From positions 1,984,001 to 2,048,000 of the forward strand of contig OY764162.1 in the NCBI GenBank assembly GCA_963668185.1: 64,000 bases of DNA. Reading direction: 5' to 3'. Made by a program: the position numbers and the translations under genes. Numbering within the stretch: position 1 is the stretch's first letter; each line of letters begins with the position of its first letter. This document shows, one piece after another, positions 24,504 through 32,962 of this stretch. Source of the stretch: G963668185 sp963668185 (GTDB lineage Bacteria; Chloroflexota; Dehalococcoidia; Lucifugimonadales; G963668185). The notes beneath the pieces are model-generated. The model was not told where the DNA came from and did no database searches. It saw only the letters and a program-made list of their open reading frames with translations.

Positions 24504-24545
24504 AGCCTGCCAGGGCACTCTGTAGCGAGATAGTGCAGTTGGTCC

Positions 24546-24570
24546 GAGAGGCGCGGGAGCGATATTAGGA
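24546..24570. repeat. Direct repeat flanking the brnTA module, left copy
   Basis: This 25-bp sequence (23 of 25 identical to 25188-25212) lies before brnT; its partner lies just after brnA at the end of the amine oxidase gene. Confidence 0.75.
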
Positions 24571-24587
24571 AACGGCCTGCCGCACAG

Positions 24588-24625
24588 TTGACAATTCTGC
24601 ATATTGTACCGACAATGTGGCTGTG
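24588..24625 (+). promoter_or_regulatory. Promoter giving a leaderless brnT transcript
   Basis: TTGACA at 24588-24593, 17 bp, GACAAT at 24611-24616, then six bases to GTG at 24623. Confidence 0.55.
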
Positions 24626-24889
24626 GAGTACGAATGGGATGAGGCGAAGAACGAGGCCAACATTGCGGCGGGAAGACTCGACTTCACGGCTGTCGAGGGC
24701 TTTGAATGGGAGACGGCCCTGATCGTCCCCAGCCATCGGGGCAGTGAGATGCGATGGGCTGCCATCGGCTTGGTAGGCAACCGCCTGCACCACGTTGTGT
24801 ACACTAGACGTGAAGATCGCCGACGTATTATTAGCCTGCGGCCAGCCAGCAGAAAGGAGAGGGGCAGGTATGAGCGAGAGCGAACGTGA
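24623..24889 (+). CDS. brnT: BrnT-family toxin
   Basis: 88 residues from GTG at 24623, giving the standard BrnT opening VEYEWDEAKNEANIAAG; a GTG six bases earlier is the alternative. The fold continues with DFTAVEGFEWETALIVPSHR and ends with RRIISLRPASRKERGRYE, the conserved RxxSxRxA(S)xxE(R)xxYE pattern of this RelE-like RNase. It overlaps brnA by 20 nt, with the toxin first, as in the Brucella system. The module stands between duplicated sequences derived from the amine oxidase gene end. Confidence 0.87.
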   Translation: MEYEWDEAKNEANIAAGRLDFTAVEGFEWETALIVPSHRGSEMRWAAIGLVGNRLHHVVYTRREDRRRIISLRPASRKERGRYERERT

Positions 24890-25178
24890 AATACACATGC
24901 CTACAGATGAGGAAGAGGCAGAGATCCAGCGCCAGATAGCCCTCGACCCGGATGCCCCCGAATGGACGGATGAGGACTGGGCGCGTGCGCGTCCGGCGAT
25001 AGAAGTGGACCCGGAGTTAGTGGAGTGGTCCCTACGCAGGCGCGGCAAGCAGAAGGCCCCCACGAAGGAAAAGGTCACCATGCGGCTTGATGCCGACATC
25101 GTGGCTCACTTCCGACAGAGCGGGAAGGGCTGGCAGACGAGGCTCAACGATACGCTCCGCAAGGCGGTCATCGGATAG
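24870..25178 (+). CDS. brnA: BrnA-family antitoxin
   Basis: 102 residues from ATG at 24870, preceded by AAAGGAGAGG. The acidic N-terminal half contains DPDAPEWTDEDWARARPA, which binds the toxin. The C-terminal ribbon-helix-helix domain reads KEKVTMRLDADIVAHFRQSG and WQTRLNDTLRKAV and should bind DNA for autoregulation. The start lies inside the brnT coding region. Confidence 0.87.
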   Translation: MSESEREIHMPTDEEEAEIQRQIALDPDAPEWTDEDWARARPAIEVDPELVEWSLRRRGKQKAPTKEKVTMRLDADIVAHFRQSGKGWQTRLNDTLRKAVIG

Positions 25179-25187
25179 CTGCTCGGA

Positions 25188-25262
25188 GAGAGACGCGGGA
25201 GCGATACTAGGACGCGCGCCCCGGCCGCATCCGCTCGTTGTACCGCCACCAGTCGAGCGGCT
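25188..25262. repeat. Direct repeats at the right side of brnTA (copies B and A)
   Basis: B (25188-25212) directly follows brnA and covers the stop region of the amine oxidase gene; A (25226-25262) is that gene's last codons. Both have copies to the left of brnT. Confidence 0.75.
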
Positions 25263-26595
25263 CGCCGTCCCCGGACACGTATGCCGGCTGCGTCGCGTGC
25301 GCGACTTCGTACGCCGCGCGGCGCCCCGACTCCAGCGCGCCGTGCACGCACTCCGCGTAGCCGCCCGTGTGCGTTGCTTCGCCCGCCCAGAACAGCGGCG
25401 GCGTCGGCGCCGCGAGGTCGGCCCGCGCCTGGTACCTGCCCTTCGGCACGACGCTCACACCGCCCTGCGTCCACGGCTCGGCCGGCCAGTCGGCAACTTC
25501 CAGGCTGACAAGCTCGGCCTCGATGTCGACTCCCGGGAACATCTCAATTAGCTGTCCCAGGAACGAGGCCCGTACCTGCTCCGGCTTCCCCGTAAGCTCC
25601 GCCACGTGAGGCGCGCCGATAAACGATAGCAGCGTCGGTGGCCCCGGCCGGTTCCAGAACGGGTTCATCAGCCCGCTGAAAGGCGACGGGTCGGCGTATC
25701 TCATGCTCGGGACCTTTCCGAGCTTGTCCTCCCACCACGGCCGGCGAAACTCCGCGATTACCTTCATCAGCCCGCCGGCGCCCATGTCCATGAAGGACGC
25801 GCGCTTTGCCTCAGGCAGCGCGGGCCTGAACTCAGGGACGCCCGCCTGTAGCACGCCCACCGGCAGCGTGACGATGGCCGTACGCCCCCGGAACGAGGTG
25901 GCGCCGGAGTGCACCGTGACGCCGTCATCGGACCAGTCCACGGCCTCGGCCGGCGTACCCAGGTGAATGATGTCCGAGATCGACTCGCTCAACGCGTCCC
26001 ACAGGGTCTTGTAGCCGCCCGTGAGCACCACGTTCGGGTTGCCTGGTCTTGTCACGCCAGTCACCGGATCGTCGGTAGTGTCGTGCAGGTGATGGATCTC
26101 GGACGCGTTTCGGGCGCTGAGAAGGCTCGGGTCCATTGGTGCGGACACAGCCATCATCCTCTCAGCCGCCCTCAGCGCGTCGCCGGTCAGTCCGACCGCC
26201 TGAAGCGACTCACGTAAGCTCATCGTGTCCGGGTTGGGACGGCCCACCGCCCTTTCCAGCCCCTCGGCGGCCTCCTCAGACACGGGATCCCGGTCCCTCC
26301 ACTCGCCGTTTTGGAAGAGATTCGCGCGCCTTGCGCCGCCTCCGATGTCGGCGTGGTGGGTCTCCAGCCCGAAGCGCAGGATGAACTCCCACGTCGGTAT
26401 GGTCGAGCCGTGCACCCACTGCGCGCCGTGCTCGACCATCGTGCCGTCTGAGAGCGGCGCGGAGTATGCGCGGCCCCCGAGCCTGTCGCGCGCCTCAAGG
26501 AGGATTACGTCGCGCCCAGCCTCCCGCAGCGTGACCGCCGCCAGCAGCCCCGCCGCGCCTCCTCCGATCACGATGCAGTCATGCGTTTCGGACAT
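25207..26595 (-). CDS. Flavin monoamine oxidase family protein
   Basis: 462 residues. The FAD-binding N-terminus is CIVIGGGAAGLLAAVTLREA with LLEARDRLGGRAYS, followed by the family segment MVEHGAQWVHG. The C-terminal FAD motif reads PPLFWAGEATHTGGYAECVH. The protein matches the MAO/polyamine oxidase group, which oxidises amines to aldehydes with release of hydrogen peroxide. GGAGG lies eight bases before the ATG. It is divergent from the methyltransferase array, with 159 bp between starts, so both may respond to the same amine-type substrates. Its 3' end is duplicated beyond brnTA. Confidence 0.88.
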   Translation of the reverse strand: MSETHDCIVIGGGAAGLLAAVTLREAGRDVILLEARDRLGGRAYSAPLSDGTMVEHGAQWVHGSTIPTWEFILRFGLETHHADIGGGARRANLFQNGEWRDRDPVSEEAAEGLERAVGRPNPDTMSLRESLQAVGLTGDALRAAERMMAVSAPMDPSLLSARNASEIHHLHDTTDDPVTGVTRPGNPNVVLTGGYKTLWDALSESISDIIHLGTPAEAVDWSDDGVTVHSGATSFRGRTAIVTLPVGVLQAGVPEFRPALPEAKRASFMDMGAGGLMKVIAEFRRPWWEDKLGKVPSMRYADPSPFSGLMNPFWNRPGPPTLLSFIGAPHVAELTGKPEQVRASFLGQLIEMFPGVDIEAELVSLEVADWPAEPWTQGGVSVVPKGRYQARADLAAPTPPLFWAGEATHTGGYAECVHGALESGRRAAYEVAHATQPAYVSGDGEPLDWWRYNERMRPGRAS

Positions 26596-26708
26596 GGGCG
26601 CTCCTCCAGGTACTGTGTTTCACGGCCGGCTGCATGGGCGGCCTCTCCGAGCCTGCGCACAGGCGCTGGTTTTAAGTTGCCGCGTTCCAACGCTGTGGGC
26701 GATTGTAA

Positions 26709-26714
26709 TACAAT
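26709..26714 (+). promoter_or_regulatory. Candidate -10 box of the methyltransferase array
   Basis: TACAAT lies 40 bp before the first array gene; a weak TTCCAA at 26685-26690 could be the -35 element at 18-bp spacing. Confidence 0.35.
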
Positions 26715-26754
26715 GCCGGACTAGAGAATCCTACTAGGCAATGGGGAGGAAACG

Positions 26755-27666
26755 ATGCCGTCTCGAACTATCATGGACAGGCTCAAGGCAGGAGACGTTC
26801 TACTCATGGACGGCGCGACCGGCTCCGAGTTGGGCAGGCGCGGCGTGAACGTGTCCAAGGGCTCGACGATGACCAGCCTCGCCGTCTGGTCCGGCTCGGC
26901 CAACCTCGACGCGCCGAACGTCGTCAGGCAGGTCCACGAAGACTACCTGGACCTGGGCGCGGACATCATCATCTCCAACAACTTCTGGACCAGCCGCCCG
27001 AAGATGGAGACGATCGGCGAGGGCGACAGATGGGAGGAGTACACCCGCGCCGGCGGCGAGATCGCGCTTCAGGCCAGGGACAACGTGAACCCCGAAGCGT
27101 ACGTAGCAGGCGGCGTCGCGCCACCGGACAGGGACGTTCAGAAGGAGTTCGAAGACCAGGCCCGCGTACTGGCAGACGTTGGCGTGGACTTCATGCTGCC
27201 GGAATACGTCGGGACCATCAAGAACTCGGTGATCGCAGTGGACGCCTGCGCAACCGTGGGCCTGCCCGTCTTCCTGGGCGTGTGCCATCTGGACAACGAT
27301 GGCCTCATGGAGATCAAGGGAGAGAAGCTGGGAGATCTTGGCAAGGCGCTGCGCGGCCACCCTGTGGACATGGTCCTGCTCATGTGCAGCTTCCCGGAAG
27401 GCATCACGGCTGGCTTGCCGCAGCTCCAGGACGAGTACGACGGCCTTGTCGGCGTGTATCCCAACATCGGCTACGGCAAGAACCCCAACTTCGGGAAGTC
27501 CATCACGGAGCAGTGGCACAAGATCGACACCACCGATTATCCGCCCGAGCGAATGGCGGACTTTGCCCAGCAGTGGATCGAGATGGGCGCACAGGTCGTC
27601 GGCGGCTGCTGCGCCGCAGGCCCGGAGCACATCGAGGCGATGGCCCCCGTCGTGAAGGCCGCCTGA
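26755..27666 (+). CDS. Homocysteine S-methyltransferase-like protein, array copy 1
   Basis: 303 residues, the shortest and most divergent copy. The N-terminal motif is DGATGSE (Ala where the others have Gly) and the following QRRG-type segment reads LGRRG. A potential zinc triad is present: Cys211 in LLMC and Cys285-Cys286 in GGCC. ISNNFWTSRPKM marks the subfamily. It lacks the 10-20 residue central insertion seen in later copies. The ATG has GGGGAGG at good spacing. It opens the seven-gene same-strand array and is followed by a hairpin that may reduce downstream transcription. Confidence 0.9.
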   Translation: MPSRTIMDRLKAGDVLLMDGATGSELGRRGVNVSKGSTMTSLAVWSGSANLDAPNVVRQVHEDYLDLGADIIISNNFWTSRPKMETIGEGDRWEEYTRAGGEIALQARDNVNPEAYVAGGVAPPDRDVQKEFEDQARVLADVGVDFMLPEYVGTIKNSVIAVDACATVGLPVFLGVCHLDNDGLMEIKGEKLGDLGKALRGHPVDMVLLMCSFPEGITAGLPQLQDEYDGLVGVYPNIGYGKNPNFGKSITEQWHKIDTTDYPPERMADFAQQWIEMGAQVVGGCCAAGPEHIEAMAPVVKAA

Positions 27667-27671
27667 CGGTC

Positions 27672-27692
27672 AAGGCCCGGCGCACGGGCCTT
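27672..27692 (+). terminator. Hairpin between array copies 1 and 2
   Basis: AAGGCCCG, 5-base loop, CGGGCCTT, then CTTGCGG. It may be a partial terminator or processing site; 95 bp remain to the next start. Confidence 0.5.
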
Positions 27693-27787
27693 CTTGCGGC
27701 GACGACATCGGCCAGACGCTTCCATAGCGGGAGAGGCTGTTTCGGCGCCCGCATGGAACGATGTGGACTGAATGAGGAGGTAGGACT

Positions 27788-28771
27788 ATGCCGTCAAGAA
27801 ACGTTACGGATAGGCTGAAGGCGGGAGAACTCCTGCTCATGGACGGCGGCACCGGCTCGGAGATCCAGCGCCGCGGCGCGGAGGTGCTCATCGGCGCTTC
27901 CGTGGAAGTCGGCCTGCAGGCCTGGTCCGCTACCGCCAACATCGACTTCGCGGACGTCGTCCAGCAGGTGCACCAGGACTACATCCGGTGCGGGGCCGAC
28001 GTGATCATCAGCAACAACTTCTGGACCGGCCCGTCCCGCCTGGAGCCGATCGGCCTTGCCGACCGCTGGGAAGAGTACTCGCGCGCCGCCGCCCGCAACG
28101 CCGTTAAGGCGCGCGACGCCATGGACTCGGAGGTCTACGTCGCAGGCGGCATCGCCGCTCCGACCAAGCAGTTCAGGGGCGGCGAGGGCGGGTCGGACGT
28201 CCAAATCATGGGCGAGGCCGCCTACAAGAAGGAGTTCGCGGACCACGCGAAGCTGCTTGCCGAGGAAGGCGTCGACGTGCTCCTTCCCGAGTACATCGGC
28301 TACTTGGAAGACTGCGTAGCCGCCGTGGACGCCTGCGCCGAGGCCGGGCTGCCCGTCTGGCTGGGCGTGCGCCACATCACCGGGGACGGCGGCATGCAGT
28401 ACGGCGAGAGCTTGGAGGACCTTGGCCGCGCGCTCGAAGGGCATCCCGTCGATGCCGTGCTCCTGATGTGCTGCATTCCCGAGGCGATCACGGCCGGCAT
28501 CCCGCTCCTCAGAAAGACGTACGACGGCATCATCGGCGCGTATCCCAACATCGGCTACGCGCCCGTCGCCCCGCTTGGCAAGCCGACCGGCCCTGTGTAC
28601 GAAGAGTTCGAGCACACCGGCGACATACTGAACCTCGGCGGCTATTCCCCGTCGCGGCTCGCCGAGTTCTCGCGGGAATGGAAGGATCAGGGCGCTCAGA
28701 TCATCGGCGGATGCTGCGCCACCGGGCCGGAGCACACGCTCGCCCAGCGCCCGGTCGTGAAGGCAGCGTGA
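27788..28771 (+). CDS. Homocysteine S-methyltransferase-like protein, array copy 2
   Basis: 327 residues. DGGTGSEIQRRG at the N-terminus; potential zinc ligands Cys228 (in LLMC) and Cys309-Cys310 (in GGCC). An extra Cys follows directly after the first ligand (LLMCC), shared only with copy 6. Central insertion GGEGGSDVQIMGEAAYKKEF is longer than in copy 1. GAGGAGG precedes the ATG. The family moves methyl groups from betaine-like, sulfonium or S-methyl donors to a thiol; the donor here is unknown. Confidence 0.92.
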   Translation: MPSRNVTDRLKAGELLLMDGGTGSEIQRRGAEVLIGASVEVGLQAWSATANIDFADVVQQVHQDYIRCGADVIISNNFWTGPSRLEPIGLADRWEEYSRAAARNAVKARDAMDSEVYVAGGIAAPTKQFRGGEGGSDVQIMGEAAYKKEFADHAKLLAEEGVDVLLPEYIGYLEDCVAAVDACAEAGLPVWLGVRHITGDGGMQYGESLEDLGRALEGHPVDAVLLMCCIPEAITAGIPLLRKTYDGIIGAYPNIGYAPVAPLGKPTGPVYEEFEHTGDILNLGGYSPSRLAEFSREWKDQGAQIIGGCCATGPEHTLAQRPVVKAA

Positions 28772-28808
28772 CCGGCGGCGCACGCCGCGCAACCCGAAGG
28801 AGTACCGA

Positions 28809-29834
28809 ATGCCTGGACAAAGCGTGACGGACCGCCTGAACGCGGGAGAGGTGCTGCTGATGGACGGCGGCATGGGCTCGGAGTTGCACCGCCGCGGCGT
28901 CAACGTTCTTAAGGATGCTACCGAGGCCACGGGCCTGGAAACGTGGACCGCGCAGGCGAACGTTGACGCGGGCGACGTGGTGACGCAGATACACCAGGAC
29001 TACCTCCGCGTCGGGGCGGACATCATCATCACCAACAGCTTCTGGACCCGCCCCACCGTCTTGCGGCGTTCCGGGCTGGAAGACCGCTGGGAGGAGTACG
29101 CGACCGCGGCCGCCCGCAACGCCGTCACAGCCCGCGACGCCATGGCCCCGGAAGCCTACGTGGCAGGCGGCATGGCCCCGCCGAACCTCCAGCGCCGCTT
29201 CGGCACCGAGACGTCTGACTACCTCGTTTCGCCCCTGCCAGAGGGCAACAACCCGCCCGACGTGGACATCATGGGCAGGGACCGCTTCCACGGCGAGTTC
29301 GCCGACGAATCCCGGCTGCTTGCCCGCGAAGGCGCGGACGTCATGCTCCCCGAGTACATGGGCCGCATCGCCGACTGTGTAGAGTCCGTCGACGCCTGCG
29401 CCGAGGCCGGGAAGCCGGTCTGGCTCGGCGTGCGCCACGTCGCCGATGACGGCGCCATGCACTACGGAGAGAGCCTCGCCGACCTCGCCGCTGCGCTCGA
29501 AGGCCATCCCGTGGACGCCATACTCGTCATGTGCAGCAACCCGCCGGCCACGACCGCCGCGCTCCACATCTTGCGCGACGCTTTCGACGGCGTCATCGGC
29601 GCGTACCCCAACATCGGCTACAACCCGACCGGCCCCCTGCGCGACAACCCGCTCCTGACCAACCAAGAAGAAGCGAAGGGCCAGGACATCCTCCAGACCG
29701 GGAGCTACCCTCCCTCGCGGCTGGCAGAGTACGCCGCCGAATGGAAAGAGATGGGCGCCCAGATCATCGGAGGCTGCTGCGCCTCTGGCCCCGAGCACAT
29801 CATGGCCATGCGCCCCATCGTCAAGGGCGCATAG
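28809..29834 (+). CDS. Homocysteine S-methyltransferase-like protein, array copy 3
   Basis: 341 residues, the longest copy, because of an insertion around residues 130-155 (RRFGTETSDYLVSPLPEGNN). DGGMGSELHRRG replaces the usual DGGTGSE, and the signature reads TNSFWT instead of SNNFWT, closer to the classical TNTF. Cys242 and Cys323-Cys324 are the potential zinc ligands. AAGGAG precedes the ATG; only 37 bp separate it from copy 2. Confidence 0.92.
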   Translation: MPGQSVTDRLNAGEVLLMDGGMGSELHRRGVNVLKDATEATGLETWTAQANVDAGDVVTQIHQDYLRVGADIIITNSFWTRPTVLRRSGLEDRWEEYATAAARNAVTARDAMAPEAYVAGGMAPPNLQRRFGTETSDYLVSPLPEGNNPPDVDIMGRDRFHGEFADESRLLAREGADVMLPEYMGRIADCVESVDACAEAGKPVWLGVRHVADDGAMHYGESLADLAAALEGHPVDAILVMCSNPPATTAALHILRDAFDGVIGAYPNIGYNPTGPLRDNPLLTNQEEAKGQDILQTGSYPPSRLAEYAAEWKEMGAQIIGGCCASGPEHIMAMRPIVKGA

Positions 29835-29865
29835 GATAGAACTTAAACGCAAAAAGGAGAACACG

Positions 29866-30828
29866 TTGCCTTCACTCTCGATTACGGACCGCCTGAACGC
29901 CGGGGCCCCGCTGCTCATGGACGGTGGCACCGGCTCGGAGTTGCACCGCCGCGGCGCGAACGTGCTCGTGGACACCACGGCGGAGACCGGCCAGCAGGCA
30001 TGGTCCGCCACCGCCAACATCGAGTTCGCCGACGTGGTCCAGCAGGTGCACCAGGACTACATGCGCGTCGGCGCTGAGGTGATCATCAGCAACAACTTCT
30101 GGACGATCCCGTACCGCCTCGCCACGATCGGCCTCGAAGACAGGTGGGAGGACTACGCCCGCGCCGCCATGCGCAACGCCGTCAAGGCCCGCGACGCGCA
30201 GAACCCCGACGCGTACGTCGCAGCCGGCATCGCGCCTCCAGGCGCTGGCAACGACGCGCCGGACGTGCGGTCGCTCGGCGACGAGTACCGCAAGCAGTAC
30301 GCCGACCACGCGAAGCTGTGCGCCGAAGAGGGCGCGGACGTGATCCTGCCGGAGTACGTCGGCTACATCGCCGACTGCATAGCCGCAGTGGACGCCTGCG
30401 CCGAGGCGGGCCTGCCGGTGTGGCTCGGCGTGAGGCACATCAACGCCGAAGACGCCTCCATGCAGTACCGCGAGAGCCTCGCGGACCTCGGCGCGGCGCT
30501 CAACGGCCATCCCGTCGACGCAGTCCTGCTCATGTGCAGCAACCCGCAGGCGATCACCACCGGACTGAAGGTGCTGATCCCCGCGTTCGACGGAGTTGTC
30601 GGCGCTTACCCGAACCTCGGCTACGCTCCCCTCGCGCAGCTCTACGAGCCCACCATGCTCTCCAACCAGTTGCCTGCGGACGGCAGCGACTTCATCCAGC
30701 TTGGCGAGTACTCCCCCTCCCGCACGGCCGAGTTCGTGAAGGACTGGCTGGACATGGGCGCGCGCATCGTGGGCGGCTGCTGCGCCTCCGGCCCTGAGCA
30801 CATAATGGCCATGCGCGCCGTCATGTAG
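29866..30828 (+). CDS. Homocysteine S-methyltransferase-like protein, array copy 4
   Basis: 320 residues, starting at TTG (29866) with AAAAAGGAG seven bases upstream; this is the only array copy with a non-ATG start. DGGTGSELHRRG, SNNFWTIPYRL, Cys224 in LLMC and Cys305-Cys306 in GGCC are intact. It lies 31 bp after copy 3 and 24 bp before copy 5, so these three form the tightest block of the array. Confidence 0.92.
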   Translation: MPSLSITDRLNAGAPLLMDGGTGSELHRRGANVLVDTTAETGQQAWSATANIEFADVVQQVHQDYMRVGAEVIISNNFWTIPYRLATIGLEDRWEDYARAAMRNAVKARDAQNPDAYVAAGIAPPGAGNDAPDVRSLGDEYRKQYADHAKLCAEEGADVILPEYVGYIADCIAAVDACAEAGLPVWLGVRHINAEDASMQYRESLADLGAALNGHPVDAVLLMCSNPQAITTGLKVLIPAFDGVVGAYPNLGYAPLAQLYEPTMLSNQLPADGSDFIQLGEYSPSRTAEFVKDWLDMGARIVGGCCASGPEHIMAMRAVM

Positions 30829-30852
30829 CCACAACAACCAAAAGGAGCAATC

Positions 30853-31815
30853 ATGGCAAGAGCATCCATAACCGACAGGCTCGCTGCAGGCGAAAAGTTT
30901 CTCATGGACGGCGGCACCGGCTCCGAGGTGCAGCGGCGCGGCGCTGACGTGCTCGTCGGCGCGACCGCCGAGACCGAGCTCCTCGCATGGTCCGCCACCG
31001 CGAACATCGACTACGCCGACGTCGTCCAGCAGGTGCACCAGGACTACCTCCGCTGCGGCGCGGACGTGCTCATCAGCAACAACTTCTGGACCACCCGCGG
31101 CCGCCTGGACATGATCGGCCTCGGAGACCGCTGGGAGGAGTACGCGGAAGCCGCGGCTCACAACGCCATCGCCGCGCGGGACGCCATGAACGAGGACGCG
31201 TACGTGGCCGGCGGCATGGCGCCCCCGATACCCAAGGGGCGCGACTCGCGCGGCAAGTCCGACTGCGAAGTCCTCGGCAGAGACGTCTATCACGACGCGT
31301 ACCGAGAGCATGCCGACCTGCTCGCCAAAGCCGGCGTCGACATCCTGCTGCCGGAGTACATCGGCCACTTGGAGGACTGCGTCGCCGCTGTCGATGCCTG
31401 CCAGGACTTCGACCTGCCGGTGTGGCTCGGCGTCCGCCACACGAACGATGACGGCTCCATGCAATACGGCGAGTCGCTGCATGATCTTGCGGACGGCCTG
31501 AAGGGCCGCCGGATCGACGCGATACTCATCATGTGCACCCGGCCGGACCCAACAGACGCCGCCCTCGCGAAACTCCGCGAGGCGTTCGACGGCGTGGCCG
31601 GTGCGTACCCAAACGTCGGCTACAACCCCATGGCCCCCGTCCGTGGCCGCCAGCGCTCCGGCCCGGACATCATCTCGCCCACCGCGGACCCGCCCTCCAT
31701 GGTCGCCGAGTACGCCGCCAAGTGGGCGGACGAGGACGTGCGCATCGTCGGTGGCTGCTGCGCCTCCGGCCCTGAGCACATCTTAGCCATGCGCCCCGCC
31801 GTCAAGGGCAGCTAG
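30853..31815 (+). CDS. Homocysteine S-methyltransferase-like protein, array copy 5
   Basis: 320 residues. DGGTGSEVQRRG, SNNFWTTRGRL, potential zinc ligands Cys228 (LIMC) and Cys302-Cys303. The region after the first ligand reads TRPDPTDAALAKL, unlike the ITTGL-type sequence of most copies, so the donor pocket may differ. AAAAGGAG precedes the ATG. An R2 repeat lies in the 124-bp gap that follows. Confidence 0.92.
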   Translation: MARASITDRLAAGEKFLMDGGTGSEVQRRGADVLVGATAETELLAWSATANIDYADVVQQVHQDYLRCGADVLISNNFWTTRGRLDMIGLGDRWEEYAEAAAHNAIAARDAMNEDAYVAGGMAPPIPKGRDSRGKSDCEVLGRDVYHDAYREHADLLAKAGVDILLPEYIGHLEDCVAAVDACQDFDLPVWLGVRHTNDDGSMQYGESLHDLADGLKGRRIDAILIMCTRPDPTDAALAKLREAFDGVAGAYPNVGYNPMAPVRGRQRSGPDIISPTADPPSMVAEYAAKWADEDVRIVGGCCASGPEHILAMRPAVKGS

Positions 31816-31876
31816 CCCCCACCCGCCGGATGCCGAAATGAGGAAGCAATCCCCCAATCCACAGGAGAAAATCCCC

Positions 31877-31920
31877 TAGTCCCTTCCCCAGTCTGCTGGG
31901 GAAGGTTAGGATGGGGTCAA
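31877..31920 (+). repeat. R2-containing direct repeat, left of array copy 6
   Basis: 44 bp matching 32900-32943 at 43 positions. It contains the R2 palindrome at 31883-31904 and begins with TAG. Confidence 0.9.
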
Positions 31921-31939
31921 AACTCAATAGGAGCAAACA

Positions 31940-32902
31940 ATGCCATCACGATCGATACTTGACAGGCTGAACGCAGGCGAAAAGATCCTCATGGACGGGG
32001 GAACAGGCTCTGAGGTGCAGCGCCGCGGCGCGAACGTCCACGTCGGCGCCACGATGGCGTCTGACCTCATGTGCTGGTCAGCCACCTCGAACGTCGAGTT
32101 CTCGGACGTCGTCCAGCAGGTGCACCAGGACTACATTCGCTGCGGCGCGGACCTGGTCCTGAGCAACAACTTCTGGACCACGCGGACCCGCCTCGCCCGC
32201 ATCGGCCTCGGCGACGAGTGGGAGAAGTACGCTCGCGCGGGCGGCGAGAACGCCGTCATCGCCCGCGACAGGCAGGACCCCGAGGCCTACGTCGCCGGCA
32301 CCTTCGCTCCGCCCACGTTCAGCAGCATGACCGGCACGAGAAATCCCGACGTCGACACCATGGGCCGCGACGCCTTCCGCGCAGAGGTGCGGGAGCAGGC
32401 CGCCGTGCTCGCCGACACGGGGATTGACATCATGTTCCCCGAGTTCGTCGGCCACATCGCCGACTGCGTCGAGATGGTGGACGTCTGCTCCGAGTTCGAC
32501 ATGCCGCTCTTCCTCAGCGTTCGCGGCATCCAGCGGGACGGGTCGATGCCTTCCGGCGAGAGCCTCGCCGACCTCGGCCGCGCGCTGGAGGGCATGAGGG
32601 TGGACGCTCTCATGCTCATGTGCTGCACGCCCGAGGCCATCACCACCGGGCTCCCCATCCTGCGCGAGACCTACCACGGCCCCGTCGGCGGCTATCCCAA
32701 CATCGGCTACAACCCGATGGCCCCGCTCGGCGGCCGCAAGCACACCGGCCTCAACATCCTCAACACCGAAGGCTACTCCCCGTCCCAGTTGGCCGCCCAC
32801 GCCTCCGACTGGCTGGACCTCGGCTCGCAGATCATAGGCGGCTGCTGCGCCTCCGGCCCCGAGCACATCCTCGCCATGCGCCCCCTGGTGAAGGGGGAAT
32901 AG
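31940..32902 (+). CDS. Homocysteine S-methyltransferase-like protein, array copy 6
   Basis: 320 residues. DGGTGSEVQRRG, SNNFWTTRTRL, Cys228 in LMLMCC and Cys302-Cys303 in GGCC. The central segment IMFPEFVGHIADCVEMVDVC and PLFLSVRGIQRDGSMPSG differ from the WLGVRH form of most copies, which resembles the stand-alone paralog at 1059-2030 (LLGVRSIQEDGGM). The gene is bracketed by 44-bp direct repeats; the right one includes its own TAG stop codon. TAGGAG precedes the ATG. Confidence 0.92.
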   Translation: MPSRSILDRLNAGEKILMDGGTGSEVQRRGANVHVGATMASDLMCWSATSNVEFSDVVQQVHQDYIRCGADLVLSNNFWTTRTRLARIGLGDEWEKYARAGGENAVIARDRQDPEAYVAGTFAPPTFSSMTGTRNPDVDTMGRDAFRAEVREQAAVLADTGIDIMFPEFVGHIADCVEMVDVCSEFDMPLFLSVRGIQRDGSMPSGESLADLGRALEGMRVDALMLMCCTPEAITTGLPILRETYHGPVGGYPNIGYNPMAPLGGRKHTGLNILNTEGYSPSQLAAHASDWLDLGSQIIGGCCASGPEHILAMRPLVKGE

Positions 32903-32943
32903 TCCCTTCCCCAGTCTGCTGGGGAAGGTTAGGATGGGGCCAA
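32900..32943 (+). repeat. R2-containing direct repeat, right of array copy 6
   Basis: Partner of 31877-31920, one mismatch. The R2 palindrome is at 32906-32927, immediately after the stop codon of copy 6. Confidence 0.9.
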
Positions 32944-32962
32944 AGCACAAAGGATCCCAACC

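Noticed and set aside
26689..26714. Stronger sigma-70 promoter for the array
   Set aside because: Only the -10 box is good; no convincing -35 hexamer at proper spacing, so it is kept as a low-confidence site only.
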